The position numbers and the translations under genes are program-made. Source: Viscum album (taxonomy: Eukaryota; Streptophyta; Magnoliopsida; Santalales; Viscaceae). From it: 64,000 nucleotides of DNA. Every line of letters begins with the position of its first letter. The first letter of the stretch is position 1. The stretch spans positions 630,414,915 through 630,478,914 of the forward strand of contig OY728123.1 of the NCBI GenBank assembly GCA_963277665.1. Direction: 5' to 3'. A model generated the notes under the pieces. It saw only the letters and a program-made list of their open reading frames with translations, made no database searches and had not been told where the DNA came from. Below are positions 23,301-36,700 of the stretch, one piece after another.

Positions 23301-24330
23301 CATTACCCAATGCATTGGAGGGAGATATAGGTCCCACCCATCTCATAATGATACCATTCTTATGTGTGCCACAAAATCATAAACCATATATCATAGCATA
23401 ACCCATGTAATAAAGATGGGAATCTTAAACATCGTGACATAATAAAACAAATCATATAAGATAAATGAATTCATAAAAATAATTCAATCACAACATAATG
23501 AAATCAATTTAATAATAGGGATAAAACAGAACCCTTTATTATCTTATATGGAAAATAATATTGATAAAACACTTGAACTCCATTCTTGAGGAAAATATCC
23601 TTTCTACTTCAAAAATAATTTTCCTTTCTTAACATGTCATTAAATTCTAAACTAAAAGAAGTTGATTAAAAATAAACTTGAAAACATGTAAAGGAAGCTT
23701 CTTGGAAATAATGTTTTAAAAATCCATTCATGTCGTATAAGTTAAAAAAACATTTCTCTCGTACTTTTGTCGAAAAAGTCAAAAAGTACCTCGTACGAAA
23801 AACTACAAAAGATTCCTTTCATATATTTTACTAAAAACTCACCGAAGGGTATAAATTGATATAAACTATTTTATAATGATGTAAATATTACATATTGAGG
23901 AAACATGGATGTGGATGATAAAATGCACCCCAGTAAAATCCATAGTATAAACAATCTCGGATAAAAATGAGATTGTGATATTTCCCTTACATTATGTATG
24001 ATATGATTTATACGTATCTGAACCTCCGGTATAATGATTTTAATAATGTCATTAAATTATTACAGAATCATATTCATTGTTATGATATCATATATGGTTC
24101 ACTTATGACTTTATATTACCCGTTCTTTTGTAAATTCCATGTTAAAGAAGCGTTTTGGGTAAAATCGTTTCATTTATCGCAGGTGTTTGGACTTCTTGTT
24201 CTTGACATTATTATTACTTATATCATGATTTACTTACTTCAAGAATATAAAATATGATTTAAATATAATATATATTCAGTATATATATATATATATAATA
24301 GATAGATAAATGAAATGAAACACACCGTTC

Positions 24331-24746
24331 GTGGAGACGGTAGTCCGTACGTATGCATGAACGATGTTTTCCATTCCTTATTGTCTTCAATGGAAGTAAG
24401 TAGATGACATATATATATAAATAAATACAGTAGATTTACCATGTCATATATTTCATTATTATTAATTATATATACTTTATAATCATTCTGGAATGGTTAA
24501 CATGGATAATGAATCTCATCGCGTCGTGGAGACGATAGTCCGTACGTACGCACGAGCGATGATATCGTTACCATGGTCGTGGAATTGTGTTGAAGTGTAT
24601 GTATACTATTTCAGTATCAATATAACTTTATAATAATCATATATAGATACTCATTAAACCATTATACCCATCCAACTATGGTGGTGGCAGAAAATAGATT
24701 ACACCACGGCGTGGAGACGGTATTCCGTACATACGCACGCGCGTTG
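24331..24746. repeat. Three tandem blocks of about 190 bp in LTR A
   Basis: GTGGAGACGGTAGTCCGTAC begins at 24331, with close relatives at 24526 and 24711 (spacings 195 and 185 bp). Each is followed by an alternating GTACGTACGCACG-like stretch ending in GCGATG or similar. The flanking AT-rich DNA is similar between units. Diverged triplicates at matching places occur in LTRs B, C and D. Confidence 0.7.
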
Positions 24747-25076
24747 ATTTCCTTTTTCCGTAGGATGGATAGAAGGTTAATTAGAGTTGTTTAATATTTA
24801 TAATAACATATCAGTGTATAATAAATACTGATGTTATTACTTTATCATGAAACAACCTAATAATAAGAAGTTGAAGAAGAATGAAATTGAAAAAGATCAG
24901 TAATGGATATTACCTCTTTTTGACGCGCCTTCACTTAACCTCCACATAAAGAACTAAAGATGGTTTTTAAAGAAGACCAGGACCTCTAGGATGATACTAG
25001 GTAAGTTTATAAGAGATATTGGCAGGGGTTGGCAGAGCTTGAATTCTCAAATTCGTGTGAGGAGGAGAGGGAGGAG

Positions 25077-25094
25077 GTGCCCTTTTATAAGGGA
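25077..25094 (-). promoter_or_regulatory. TATA box of LTR A
   Basis: On the minus strand the site reads CTTATAAAAGGGCAC, about 2.0 kb inside the LTR. The same core plus a following GGGCATCACCT stretch is found in LTRs B and C. Conservation in otherwise decayed copies supports it as the element promoter. Confidence 0.6.
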
Positions 25095-26747
25095 GGAGAG
25101 GGGTACCTTTGGAATAACTAAAACTATTATTTTATTATAAAGTCAAATTCGGTTATAAATAGCTCCAAATTGATTTATTTAAATTCTAAGGTGGGGATGG
25201 GTCGAAATCCTTTCATCCAATAGAATTTAGACAAGTTTAGGTTCCTATTTTAACCTTATCATTTAGATTTAAAATTAAGTTAAATAATTTTACTTTTACC
25301 GTGTCTTCTTATGTTCTTATACTATAAGGTTAATAAACTTACCATAAAAATCCAAACTAACCCCAAGATGTTTATAATTAATATATCTATCCTTATCTAA
25401 GTCATTTGGCCGAATATTATATTTTTAGGAATTATATAACAATTAATGATATAATATTTTTTAAAAAAACTAATTTATGCCAATTTTGACACTATTTGGT
25501 ACATGATTTTTATGAAATTCATAACAGAATTATAAGTTATAAAAAAGTTACTTATATCAACTATAACATGTCATATTAACCTATAAAATTAATTTAAGTC
25601 ATAAAAAGTCTCAAATTAAATTTATTTGGGCATTTATAACATCAATTATGTCAATATTTCATTAATAAGACAATTACTGCATCATCTTTGTGTCATAATA
25701 AATGATAATTATTTAATCCCTAAAAATTATAAATAAATTATCATTATGTATATAATTTTATTATCTTTCTGGAGACTATTCATGTTCGATGTTTTATGAT
25801 TTTTATCACTAAATTAAAATTATTATACTTATAAGAATTAAGAGAGTGACATGTTGTCACTCTCTTTGGTTTTAATAATAATTAAATTATTTTCATGGTC
25901 AAAAGTCCAAACAAATGAATCTAATCCGACAATTATGTTATATGAGCCTGATTTTAGCCATCCAATAGAATTTTGGAATGTGTTAGGGTAATTTTATAAT
26001 ATTATATTTACCCTTAATTACCCGATTTACTATTAACTATGGTAAATAAAATTTACCGTAGTTACTATTCATAATTCCCAAAAATAAAAAGTAGATTATT
26101 AACATAATTTTACCCACTGATTCCAAATATGGAATCCATATTTCCAAATTCAATACACAAAAATTGCAGAAATTAAATCAAAATTAATCTCGTTGTCGAA
26201 AGAAATCGGGTTTTTCTTTAAAACATTGCAAAACATTGAATTGATTTAACCTACGAATTTAATGTAAAATCAATGCTAATGACATAAATTATATTAAATG
26301 GTAAAAATATATTCTATTTATACTTTAAAACCATTCAATATTATAATTTAACCATATAAATTATTACGATGAAAAAAGTTGTTTTTAATTAAAATATAGT
26401 GTGTTTTTACTATTCATCAAAATATAAAAGTTACCAGAATAATATGAAAATTTTATCCAAAGTAAATTTTTATTTCTTGATTCCAAAGAAGAATTTTATT
26501 TTTTCAAATTGAACTTATAAATGTTTCAAAAACTAGATTTAATGTCTGTGCGCCATCAAAAGGTGACAAAACTGCATTTTTTGAAAAATACTTATTTTAC
26601 CTGAAAAAATTATTTTGTTCTTATACCATGTTCTAGAAAACGTGTAAGATGAATAATAATGTTATAAAATTAAAAATTTAGTTAATAATATTCATAACGG
26701 CTAGTTCATAATAATATTATAATAATATATAGTTGTTTAGTAACACC

Positions 26748-27025
26748 CGGTATTGCGTACAACACACGCTATCGAGGAAGGTCGTGATTGCGTATAATGC
26801 AAGCCAAGTCAGGGTTGTGTGTTGTGCAAGAATCCTTAGTTGTTTCATATAACCGAATCCAACCATATTTCATTTATACATTGAATATATATATATATAT
26901 ACTCAATGTTGCGTAGAATAACTAATATCAAAATTGTGTGTAACACGATCCAAGAATAGTGGTGCGTATACTGCAAGCTAATACGGTGTTGCGTATAGCG
27001 CAAGGTAATCTTGGTGTAGCATACA
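26748..27025. repeat. Minisatellite with TTGCGTAT...GCAAG units in the U3 of LTR A
   Basis: Seven or eight imperfect units stand about 35-45 bases apart, for example ATTGCGTATAATGCAAG, GTTGCGTATAGCGCAAG and GGTGCGTATACTGCAAG. Each unit is close to an inverted repeat (TTGCG-TATA-CGCAA). LTRs B, C and D retain only one or two relatives (such as GTGTTGTGTGAAATATAAG near 32293) at the matching position. Confidence 0.65.
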
Positions 27026-27082
27026 AAAAAAGACATTAATGAAATTAAAATAATATTTTTCATAAAATCTTGGGGTGTTACA

Positions 27083-27988
27083 AATATGATCAAAAAGATC
27101 AATAGTGGAGGAAATTTTAGGATTTAAAGAATAATGTTTATTTTCTTCAGAATGAACAGGTTCTTAGTTACTTCATTTCATCTTTGGAAAACAATTTGGT
27201 TTAGTTCACATGGATGAAGAAACATAATAAACAAGGATATAAAGGTATTACAAGATCATTTCCCTTTAATTAAATTTTGGGGCATCTAATTCAAGAGTGT
27301 TTCATTTTCAAAGACCTTTTGAAAAAAATTAGAGTATGGACAAGTGAAACTAAAAGGTTGATCAACCCAAGTAGTATGGCTTTCTTCTAATGGACTATAG
27401 AAACAAGGATAATGGATAGAAGTCAAATGTAAAAATGTACAGAAGCTTGTTGATTGGATGGTCAGGAAAATGATCAACGAAACTCACGATATTCTACGAA
27501 CACAGTTGAAGCAACTAACTATGTCCTCTTCTACTTCCGATATAGAAAATCCATCTTCATCAAAATATCAGTCTGATAAAGTTCATTCCTCAAATAAGAG
27601 AAATGATGAAAAACATAAAGAGCAATCTGAATAATACATGCTAGTGTGTTGTACATAGGTTTCCTTGACATTAGAAAATTTCATGAAATAGCTCCCAAAA
27701 TCACAGGAACTGCCCTACTAAATGTAACAACTAGAATCAGCCTATCAGGAAAAGACTTCACCCGATAAAGAATCGAACTTCGATTATATTAACGTTATAC
27801 ACTTAATGGAACCCTCTGAAAATAATGATTCATATTATTATGAGAATGAATTCCATGTACCTGATTAGGGAACAAGAGGAAGAAGCCATGGTCTAGGATA
27901 TAGGGTAATATATGGATATGCTAGAAACCATTATTTTAACTATACCCCGGCTCAAAAAGTATATGTTGTAGAAACTCGGGGTAGTTCC
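27083..27988 (+). pseudogene. Degenerate gag-like fragment of the interrupted Tat-lineage Ty3/gypsy element
   Basis: Coding-like plus-strand text with several stops. Recognisable stretches include a Lys/Trp-rich segment around 27440-27520, an acidic Ser-rich linker (27521-27635), a Gln/Glu-rich segment around 27670-27790, and a short Gly/Arg/Tyr-rich end (about 27840-27988). I do not recognise a specific domain. It is assigned to the Tat-lineage element because the DNA continues at 44026 in the same frame across the inserted array, which is flanked by a 5-base duplication. A pararetrovirus-like origin was considered but has no motif support. Confidence 0.5.
27984..27988. repeat. Left target-site duplication GTTCC
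   Basis: GTTCC stands immediately left of the U5 end of LTR B and is repeated at 44026-44030, right after the start of LTR D. Five bases is the usual duplication length for LTR retrotransposons. Confidence 0.7.
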
Positions 27989-29646
27989 TATAAGTCCCCA
28001 TCCTTAAGCATTACATATTATAGAGATAATTAGATAATTTGACTGTAATTCACATTGAGGATGTTTTTAGGTTTAGATATTTAGATAATTAGGTCATAAC
28101 TTATATATAACATCTTTAATATTAAAAGTATACAATTATAATTAGTATCCTTTTTATCATAAAATTAACACTCTTTAAAACGAAATATGAAATCATTTCA
28201 TATTTTCAGAGAATAAATTTTCCTTGATCCCATCCTTCACTCTATAATTAATTATTTAATGTAAAAAAACATTTCAAATCATGGGATGAGCATAAAAATT
28301 TTAGTAAGTTATACAGAATGAAATAAAATTGTTAGTCTTGCAGAAAAATTATCATAATGTAATACTTTTCACTTTTAAGAAGTAGAAAAAATACTTCCCT
28401 GAATATAAGTTCATTGATAACCCTTTTGGTAACCCAAAAATTACAATAAATCCTATAGAAAGAAACATATAACATATTATTGTAACATGGAACCAAAAAT
28501 AATTAAATTGAATAACCATATGTCCAACTTACAAACATATCACTAAGTGGAATAGCCATACGAAGGAATTTCATACCCAATGCATTGGATATAATTATGT
28601 AACCACTTGTACATTGATTATCATGGAACAAACTATCATTTGGATTATCATGTAACCACCTTTTATTGGTTTATCACAAAACCACCCATCAATTTTCCAA
28701 GTACAATTATATAATCATAACACATAACATATTGAAAATATCAACATTTCACTAAAAACATTTCATTTTCAATCACAAGAATTGATTTCAAGATATTGAA
28801 TTACTGAATCCATTTCCTAAACACTTTTCGAAAAAAAACACCTAAAAAGGGAATTAGGGATTATTTTCCTTGTAAAAACCTTAAGGCTTATAGAAGAATC
28901 CAAATATCAAATAATGATTATGGTGGCAGAGAAATGGTTGTTTCACATACGTTAAAACATTCCTTTTATCATTTAGGAAAACGCTTTATTGAAAAAATAT
29001 TCTCATTGAATGAAATTAAAATTCAAAGGGATTTTTTACAATGTATAAAATACGGTGGTGTATTTTATCAAGATATGCCTCAATGAAAAGAGATTGGGAT
29101 GAAGTCCTTTACAAAGATCATGTAATTAGATTATGCATAAATAAATGACATCAATATGAGTGACAAATACAAATACACCATATATATGTTGATGATTAGT
29201 GTAAAACAATAAGAGGTCATTCAAAAATATTCTTGAAAAAGAAATCCAGTGATATGTATATTTAAATCAAGGAATGAATATTTAGTTAATATTTCCACTA
29301 CCTTGAGTCTAACTCATCATGTATGTTCCTTGTTCTTCCAAACTATTTAACATAAGTAAATTTATACTTTCTTTATAAGATTATTCAAGTGTATTATTCC
29401 TTTTATATCCCTTATTACCAAATTATAATCATTACATAATTACTTATGTTAATATTGGTCGTTTTGTCAATATTTGGTATGTGAGTTAAAAATGCATTAC
29501 TTAAAATTAAAAATTATCCATCTGGTCAAAATTCTATTATCTCCATAATTATATTCATGATATAAATATCTATATATCCATTATATATAAATATATATTT
29601 AGAATATTAAATAAAACATGAATATATGAAATGAAATTCATCATTC

Positions 29647-30065
29647 ATAGATACGGTAAGTCGTACGTACACATATACACTACTTTCTTTCCTTTTTATA
29701 TTTAAAGGAAGGAAAACAAAATGATACATAGATATATTATAATTATAACATAATATAATATTTTTAATACATTAAATATCTCCATTAACGTTTTCCATTA
29801 CAAGTTTCATTTATGGCATGGGCGAGTCATGTCACATTGAGAGGGCGGGGGGGGGGGGGGGTAGTCCGCACACCAGAAAATGAAATTATAGTATTTACAC
29901 ATCATGAATAGAATAATGGTGTGTTTTTAAATAAATAAAATTTTAATTATATTCGAAAAAAACATAAATATAATAAATATAATATATAAATATAGTTCCA
30001 TCATAATGTCCACCAGGAGAGGTGGTAGGGGAAATCAAACAATCATCGTTTTGTGAGGCATCAGT
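29647..30065. repeat. Three leader blocks in LTR B, one with a run of 15 G
   Basis: Diverged counterparts of the LTR A triplicate: ATAGATACGGTAAGTCGTAC (29647), GGGCG then a run of G then TAGTCCGCAC (29841-29876) and GGAGAGGTGGTAGGGGAAAT (30016). Spacing is again about 170-200 bp. The G run spans 29847-29861. Confidence 0.6.
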
Positions 30066-30418
30066 TCACTGTACACAAAAACAATTTATTTGTATCAATT
30101 AGATGGATATGATTGTAAGGATAATTATAATAGTTATCATAAAAAATCCTATTATATTGATTAAACATGTTTTTTTATGTAATAGAAGAATAAAAATAGA
30201 ATATGGAGTGGAGAAGGAAAATAAAGGAAAAGAACTGGAGAGAAGACGTTACCACTAAATCAGATAACTACTTCTGATTTGATACAAATGGCTTCCTTGA
30301 ATTTACTTCTACCTAAAATAAATCTTCTAGGAAGAATTTGGGGATTTTGTGAGATTATTTGGAATGATTGTGGAAGATACAATGGTCTTGAGTTGTGTGA
30401 TTAAATGGGTATAGGTGA

Positions 30419-30433
30419 TGCCCTTTTATATGT
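30419..30433 (-). promoter_or_regulatory. TATA box of LTR B
   Basis: The minus strand reads ACATATAAAAGGGCA, the same core as in LTRs A and C, about 2.0 kb from the LTR start. Confidence 0.6.
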
Positions 30434-32445
30434 GGGAGGATGGTCACTTTAGTAATGTTTTGAAGTATTATTTTATTATAAAATTATTTTCAATTTAAAA
30501 TTGTCCAAAAGTCATTTAAATAAGATATAATATTATTTTGGGTCTAAAACCACTCAACCAGTAGGTTTTAGACAAGTATAGGTCCCAAATTGTTCCTTAT
30601 ATTTTAGCATTAAACCTTATTTAACTAATTTAACACTTACAATGTCTTCTTGTATATTCATAATATATGGTTTATATAGTTACAATAAAATTAAAAAAGA
30701 ATCTAAATTGGTCCATTAATTATATTTTAAACATTATCAAATTCATTTGGGAGTACATTATAATTTTATGACTACTATAACATTTAATAAATTAGTATTT
30801 TTTTAAATTCATTTATGCCAACTTATATCCTATTCACATCATGACTTTTTAAAAATCAATAGAAACATCATTATTTAAAAATAACTTAATTACTTAAAAT
30901 ATAACCACTATTATGCCTCGCTAATTTTTTTTTTCATAAAAATTCTGAGAATAAATTTATATGAATATTTATAATCTCATTTATTTAAATCATTCATGAA
31001 TTAGGTAATCACTACATCATCATTGCCTCATAAATAAATTTATTTATTTAATGTCTAATAATTATAAATATAATACCTTGATGTATGATTTTTTTTCATT
31101 GTATGGTCTAATTTTAGTCCAAATGAACACTTCTATATCCCCATTTAAAAATTATTTTAGTAAAAGATACGATTTTATGTCATATTTCTCTTTACAATAA
31201 TTAATTAATATAACATGTCATTATCAGTCCAAATTGAATCCATGAGGTCCCAAAATCGACCCAAGAATTACCATGGTGGCCATATCTAATCCAATATGAT
31301 TAAGACATGTTTTTGGATAGTTTAATATTATTATAATAAAATTTTTAACCTAGATTTACCATTTTATCATGTTAAAAAAATAATTACTGAACTTATTAGT
31401 CATAATGTACAAAACTAAATCGTACATATTCACACAATTAGAAATTCTTGATTCAAAATATAGAACCCATTTTTCCAAATTAAAAACATATAATTTACCT
31501 AAATTAATTTAAAACTAATTCTCACTGTCAAAACCAACAAATCGGTTTTTAATAAGTAACCACTATCAAAAGATTGACATGCGTTTAAGTCCAATTTCAA
31601 TGTGAAATTACAACCAATGACCAACATTGAATCAAATGATAAAAAAGTAATCCAATTATACATTAGTACCAATTAAATGGATAATCTAAATATATAAATA
31701 AATTAGATGAGAAGACACATTTGAATTAAAATGAAATATTTTCTAACTATTCATTAAAAATGGACCTTATCCGAAAAACACCAAAATTTCATCCAATAAA
31801 AATTCTGTTGTCCATATAATATAAAATATGTTTATTTCGTCAAATATAACATATTAAAGTGTCAAAAATATTTATTTAAAAATGGTTCACAATCAAAATG
31901 TGGTAAAACTACATTTTTAGAAACATACATATTTTATCCAAAAAATTGAATTTGTTCTTATATCATAACTAGAAAAAATATAAGATTAATTTAAAAAATT
32001 ATATTGTATATATATAAGATATTTTTCATTAAATAAAAATACATAAAAAGTTATATGAAAACACAATTATTTTCATTTATGATGGTTTTCATAAAAACAC
32101 ATCCTTTATATTAAATTGGGTTTTATTTCCATTCCTGATAAATTTGGTAACCAATGAATTATTATTTAAACATGTATGAAACATATTTCAATATTTAGTT
32201 GATACTATCTATTCCCACCATTCCAATATCTAGGCTTCAACTACCATTTAAAATGAAAATATAATTATATTATCTTTCGGTATAGCTTAGTGTTGTGTGA
32301 AATATAAGACTTCAAAGAAACCTGTTGTTAGTTGTCAAGTATGCTACTAGAAAATGTGTTCACTTTAACATAAAATTAATATCTTATTCATTAATATTAA
32401 TAGAAAAGAAAAAATTATTCTTCTATAAATACTTGGGTCATTTCA

Positions 32446-33770
32446 TCATTCCCCACTTTTAGAAATTTTTTCCTTGCAATTTTAAATTTGGGCTTCAAAA
32501 CATCATTGAATGTCCCACATCTGAAAAATAGTCAATAAAAATATCACTTTAAAAAAAGAAAGAGAAGTACTATGGTCACATGAGATAACACATAATAGGA
32601 TTCCATGTATGAAAACATGGATTTGGAAGAGAAAATAAGTTTCATCTTTTTATGGATAGTGATAGAAACATGATTAAGAGAAAGTTAACTACTATAAAAC
32701 CATAAACTTGTGATAGGTTAAATGGTATTTGATTCCATAGTTGAAAAAATGAACTAATTGTTTTTGTTTTATTTTTCTTTTCATAATGTTTAATAATTAA
32801 ATTATAATATCAATTAATATCAGAAGGAAATATATTTCTTTCCAATTAGAGTTTAATCCTTTAATAAATTTATACCACAAACTCATCTTTTCTCCAAATG
32901 ATGATTATTCATGATGACATGGTCACACCTGATGGGATAGAATCAGCTTCTGGGGAATAACATAATCCACCAATGATGAACTATACATTTCCCCTATCTT
33001 TAGACATGAACCAAATCCAAAATGGTTAGTATGAGATCATATAATCCCCAAAAGGATAATACATTATAAAAATAAATACAACTCTTAATCTCAAAATTTC
33101 AACAAACAATACCCAAAGATCAACAAAGACCATTCAATACACAATTGTCCTCAAAATTATTCAATATAATCCAAAATAATATTGAAACTCAAAATTCAGA
33201 TGGATTTGATCACATATTTTTCCATGATAAATCATAAAATATATCTCAAAATAACATCGACTACTCTTAAAGTCACATATTGAAAAGTAATTATCATCAT
33301 AAAATATTCTCTAGGATAGGATAATAATTTTTCAAAAATAACCCAAATCTCCATATGTCCATAATAAAAATATAGATTCTTCTAAAATAAAATTCATCCA
33401 TATCTCCTCAATTGAAATTCCATGGTACTCTATTTTACATATAAATATAGTTTCCCAAAAGAGCAAACCTCTTCCAAAATAACCTTTATCACTTAATCAC
33501 AAAATCATATTGCTATACTAAGGATATTCATTTTATAAAGCATAAGTTTCCAAAATCAAATTATTTTGTATCAATTATATAATTTAACTAGAAATAATAA
33601 GTCATATGAACCAGGTATTCATGTATTCTAGTAGTAGGTGATGTTCCCTCTTCACCCTTCGGTTGTGGGTTTGATTCCTATGGCCCACCATGACATGATG
33701 GGTTGTCATCAATCTTATGGGAATTCCTTTTTATAAATTTCAAAAATAACCCTATCATGTTTTAAGTTCA
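32446..33770 (-). mobile_element. PPT-side internal fragment next to LTR B
   Basis: Aligns by eye along its full 1.3 kb with 37283-38612 (shared words include ACTCATCTTTTCTCCAAA/CACATCTTTTCTCCAAA at about 32880 and 37725, and TCCCACATC near 32513 and 37353). On the minus strand it ends in AAAAGTGGGGAATGA, the polypurine tract, at 32446-32460. No coding region is recognisable. It contains tRNA-like boxes at 33628-33678. Confidence 0.65.
33628..33678 (+). ncRNA. tRNA-like box A / box B sequence, copy 1 (SINE-like)
   Basis: CTAGTAGTAGGTG (box A-like) is followed about 26 bases later by GGGTTTGATTCC (box B-like), with CCCTTCGGTTGTG between them. Order and spacing resemble the internal RNA polymerase III promoter of tRNA genes and tRNA-derived SINEs. 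There is no complete cloverleaf. See 38466-38520 for the better preserved copy. Confidence 0.4.
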
Positions 33771-36700
33771 ATGGTTGTATTACACATATCATTATAGCAT
33801 TCCATTTTCGTTTATGAAAAATCTTCATTGAAAAAATAATCCCTTTGAATGAATTTAAAATTCAAAGGGTTTTATAATACACCATATAAAAGAAGGTAGT
33901 GTGTATTATCAAAATAGTCCTTAATGAAAATAGATTGAGATGAAGTCCCTTACTAAGATCATATCATTAGATTAAGGATTAAACAATGACCATAATATAT
34001 ATTAAAAAACATAAATACACATAAAATATGTTGATATTTAGTGTTTAAAAATAAGTGGACATTCAAAAATATTCTTTGAAAACCAAAAAATTGATATGGA
34101 TATTTAACTCAATGAGTGATGAACGAGTTAAGATTTCCCTTACCTTGAATCTGAATCATCACGTATGTTCCATGTTCTTCTGGAATAATAAACTTAATTA
34201 ATTTTATTCTTTATTAGGAAAATTTTCAAGTTTATCATTCCTTTTATATCCCATATTACAATGTTATAAGCATTGCATAATTATATATGTTAATATGTGT
34301 CGTTTTTTCGATATTCGGTAATTGAGTCAAAAATGATCTTTTTATAACTACAACTTGTCCATATGGTAACAATTACATTATCCCAAGAATGATATATATG
34401 ATTTAAATATAATATATATTAATTATATATATATATTTATAATAGTACATAACATTAGTACATAATAAATGAAATGCACTATTCATGGAGACAGTAAGCC
34501 ATACATACGCATAAATGATACTTTAATTTATTTTTCATATTTAAATGAATGGAAACTAAATGATACATTGGTATATTATAATTATAGTATAATTTAATAT
34601 TTTATATAAATTATATAACTTCTTAAAATCTATCCTTTATACATTCCATGTATGGAATGAATGAGTCATATCACTTTAAGGGTGTGGTAGTCTGCATTTC
34701 TGAAATAAATTATCATATTAACAAATCCTGAAAAGTATAAAGGTTTGTTTTTAAATAAATAAAAACTAAAGTATAGTAGAGAAAACATAAATATACTATA
34801 TATCATATAAAAGTATTGTTCCATCATAATGGCCACCATGAGAGGTGGTAGGGGAAAATCGAACAGTCATCATTTCGTGAGGCATCAGTTTTCCGTACAT
34901 AGAAACAATATATTTGAATCCATTATATTCATGTGTGTGTATGTGTAACAATAATACTTCACATAAAAACATCCTAGTATATTTAGGATAGTGTATTTTT
35001 ATTTAATCAATGAATAGTAATATAAAATGGATTGGAGAAGGAAAATAAAGAAAAGGAACGTTAGATAAGACATAACCTCTAAATCTGGAAACTGCTTCTG
35101 ATTTGAGCCAAAAATCTTTCTTGAATTGCATACATCCTATGTTACAGCTTCTAGGAGGAAAGTAGGGGTGTTAATAGTGTATTTGGGTAGAGTTTGGATG
35201 AGAAAAGGGGCTTCATAGGTGCTATTAAAAGGGTAGAGGTGATGCCCTTTTATAATATGGAGGTGGGGCACTTTAGGAATGTTTCGGTGTATTATTTTAT
35301 TATAAAAATATTTCTATATATATTTTTTCCAAAGTAATTTCGTTCAAATATAATATGTTTTTGGGTCACAAAAGGCATAAAAAATAGGTTTTGGAGATGT
35401 CTAGGTCACAAATATAACCTTTTCATTTTGCATTAACCCTTAGTTATCTAATTTTACTCTTACCATGTATTATTGTATATTCATACCATGTGGTTAATAT
35501 AATTACTACAAAATTATAAAAAAAACTAAAGTGGTCGATTAATAATTTTTTCAACATTATCTATGTCATTTTTTTCCAATCATTGATTTTTAGGACTATT
35601 ATATCCTTTAATAAAATAATTTTTTTAAAAAAACTCATTTATGTCAATTTTAATGCTATTCATAACATGATTATTTAAAAATACCTAAAAACTTTATTAT
35701 TTCTACAAATATTCATTAACTAAATGATAAAAAGTCATAATAATCCATAAAATTCATTTATGGCCTAAAAATTGTCAACATAAATTTATTTTAATATTTA
35801 TAATCACATTTATTTAAATCATTCATTAATACGGTAATCACTACATCATTATTGTGTCATAAATAAATTTGTTTATCAGATGTCTAAAAAGTATAAATAA
35901 AATGACATTATATAAGAAATATTTTTTTTCTAAGGACTATTTATAGTCTAAATGAACACTTATATATCCCCATATAAAAATATTAGTGAAAGATAAATGG
36001 TTATGTCATATTTCACTTTAACTTAATTAATTAATATAACATGTCATTATCACTCCCAAGTGGATCCATGTGGTGAAAAAATCGACCCATAGATTCCCGT
36101 AGTAGGAAATATATAATCCACAAGGATTTGGAATTGTGTTCGGGTAGTTTAATATTATTATAATATTATTTTTTAACCTTTATTTATGAGATTTTCCGTT
36201 TTACAATGATAAAGAAAATAATTACTGAAATTATTATTCATAATGTCCAAAAATAAAAGGTACCTATTCACACAATATTGGACCTCCTAATTCCAAATAT
36301 TGAATCTATTTTTCAAAATTCAAAACACATAATTGGTAGAATTTTATTTAAAATTAATTTTCTTTGTAAAAACCAAAAAGCGTTTTTTTAAGAAGTAATA
36401 TCTATCAAAAGATTGACATGTGTTTATGTCCAATATCAAATTGAAATTACATAAAATGACCAATATTTAATTAAATTATAGAAACATAATCCAATAATAC
36501 TTTAAAAAAAATTAACATAAAATATAACTATAAAAATAAATTAGACGAAAAGACAGTTTTAAATTAAAATGAAGTTTACTTTTTACTATTCATTAAAAAA
36601 CTAATGTTATTAGAAAAATACCAAATTTTCCTCCAATATAAATTTTTATGTCCTGTTTCTATAAAATAATTTTATTTTGTCTAGTATAACTTATAAATTT

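Larger units (their letters stand above)
23301..27082 (-). repeat. LTR A, minus strand, U5 end missing
   Basis: Read on the minus strand it opens at 27082 with TGTAACACCCCAAGA, the type of start common in plant chromovirus LTRs. It then contains a U3 minisatellite (26748-27025), a TATAAAAGGG-type box (25077-25094) and a leader with three related blocks of about 190 bp. It shares these landmarks, in the same order, with LTRs B, C and D. The word ACCCAATGCATTGG at 23302 matches 28575 in LTR B, where it lies about 590 bp before the U5 end. LTR A has therefore lost that much at its join with the Sirevirus. Confidence 0.7.
27989..32445 (-). repeat. LTR B (3' LTR of the array), 4.46 kb
   Basis: Minus-strand start at 32445 (TGAAATGACCC), directly after the tract AAAAGTGGGGAATGA. 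Its end at 27989 reads GGGGACTTATA, matched by LTR D (GGGTTCTTATA). The length is within 20 bp of LTR D. It contains the TATA box near 30430, three leader blocks (29647, 29841, 30013) and ACCCAATGCATTGG at 28575. Confidence 0.7.

Noticed and set aside
24240..24300. Alternating AT microsatellites, also near 26888, 34410 and 56870
   Set aside because: Ordinary simple repeats in AT-rich DNA, with no further structure.
24331..24746. CRISPR-like array
   Set aside because: Only three diverged units of about 190 bp in a plant LTR, with related rather than unique spacers.
27083..27988. Possible pararetrovirus (caulimovirus-like) fragment
   Set aside because: No movement-protein, coat or RT motif is present; continuity with the Tat-lineage element across the inserted array explains it better.
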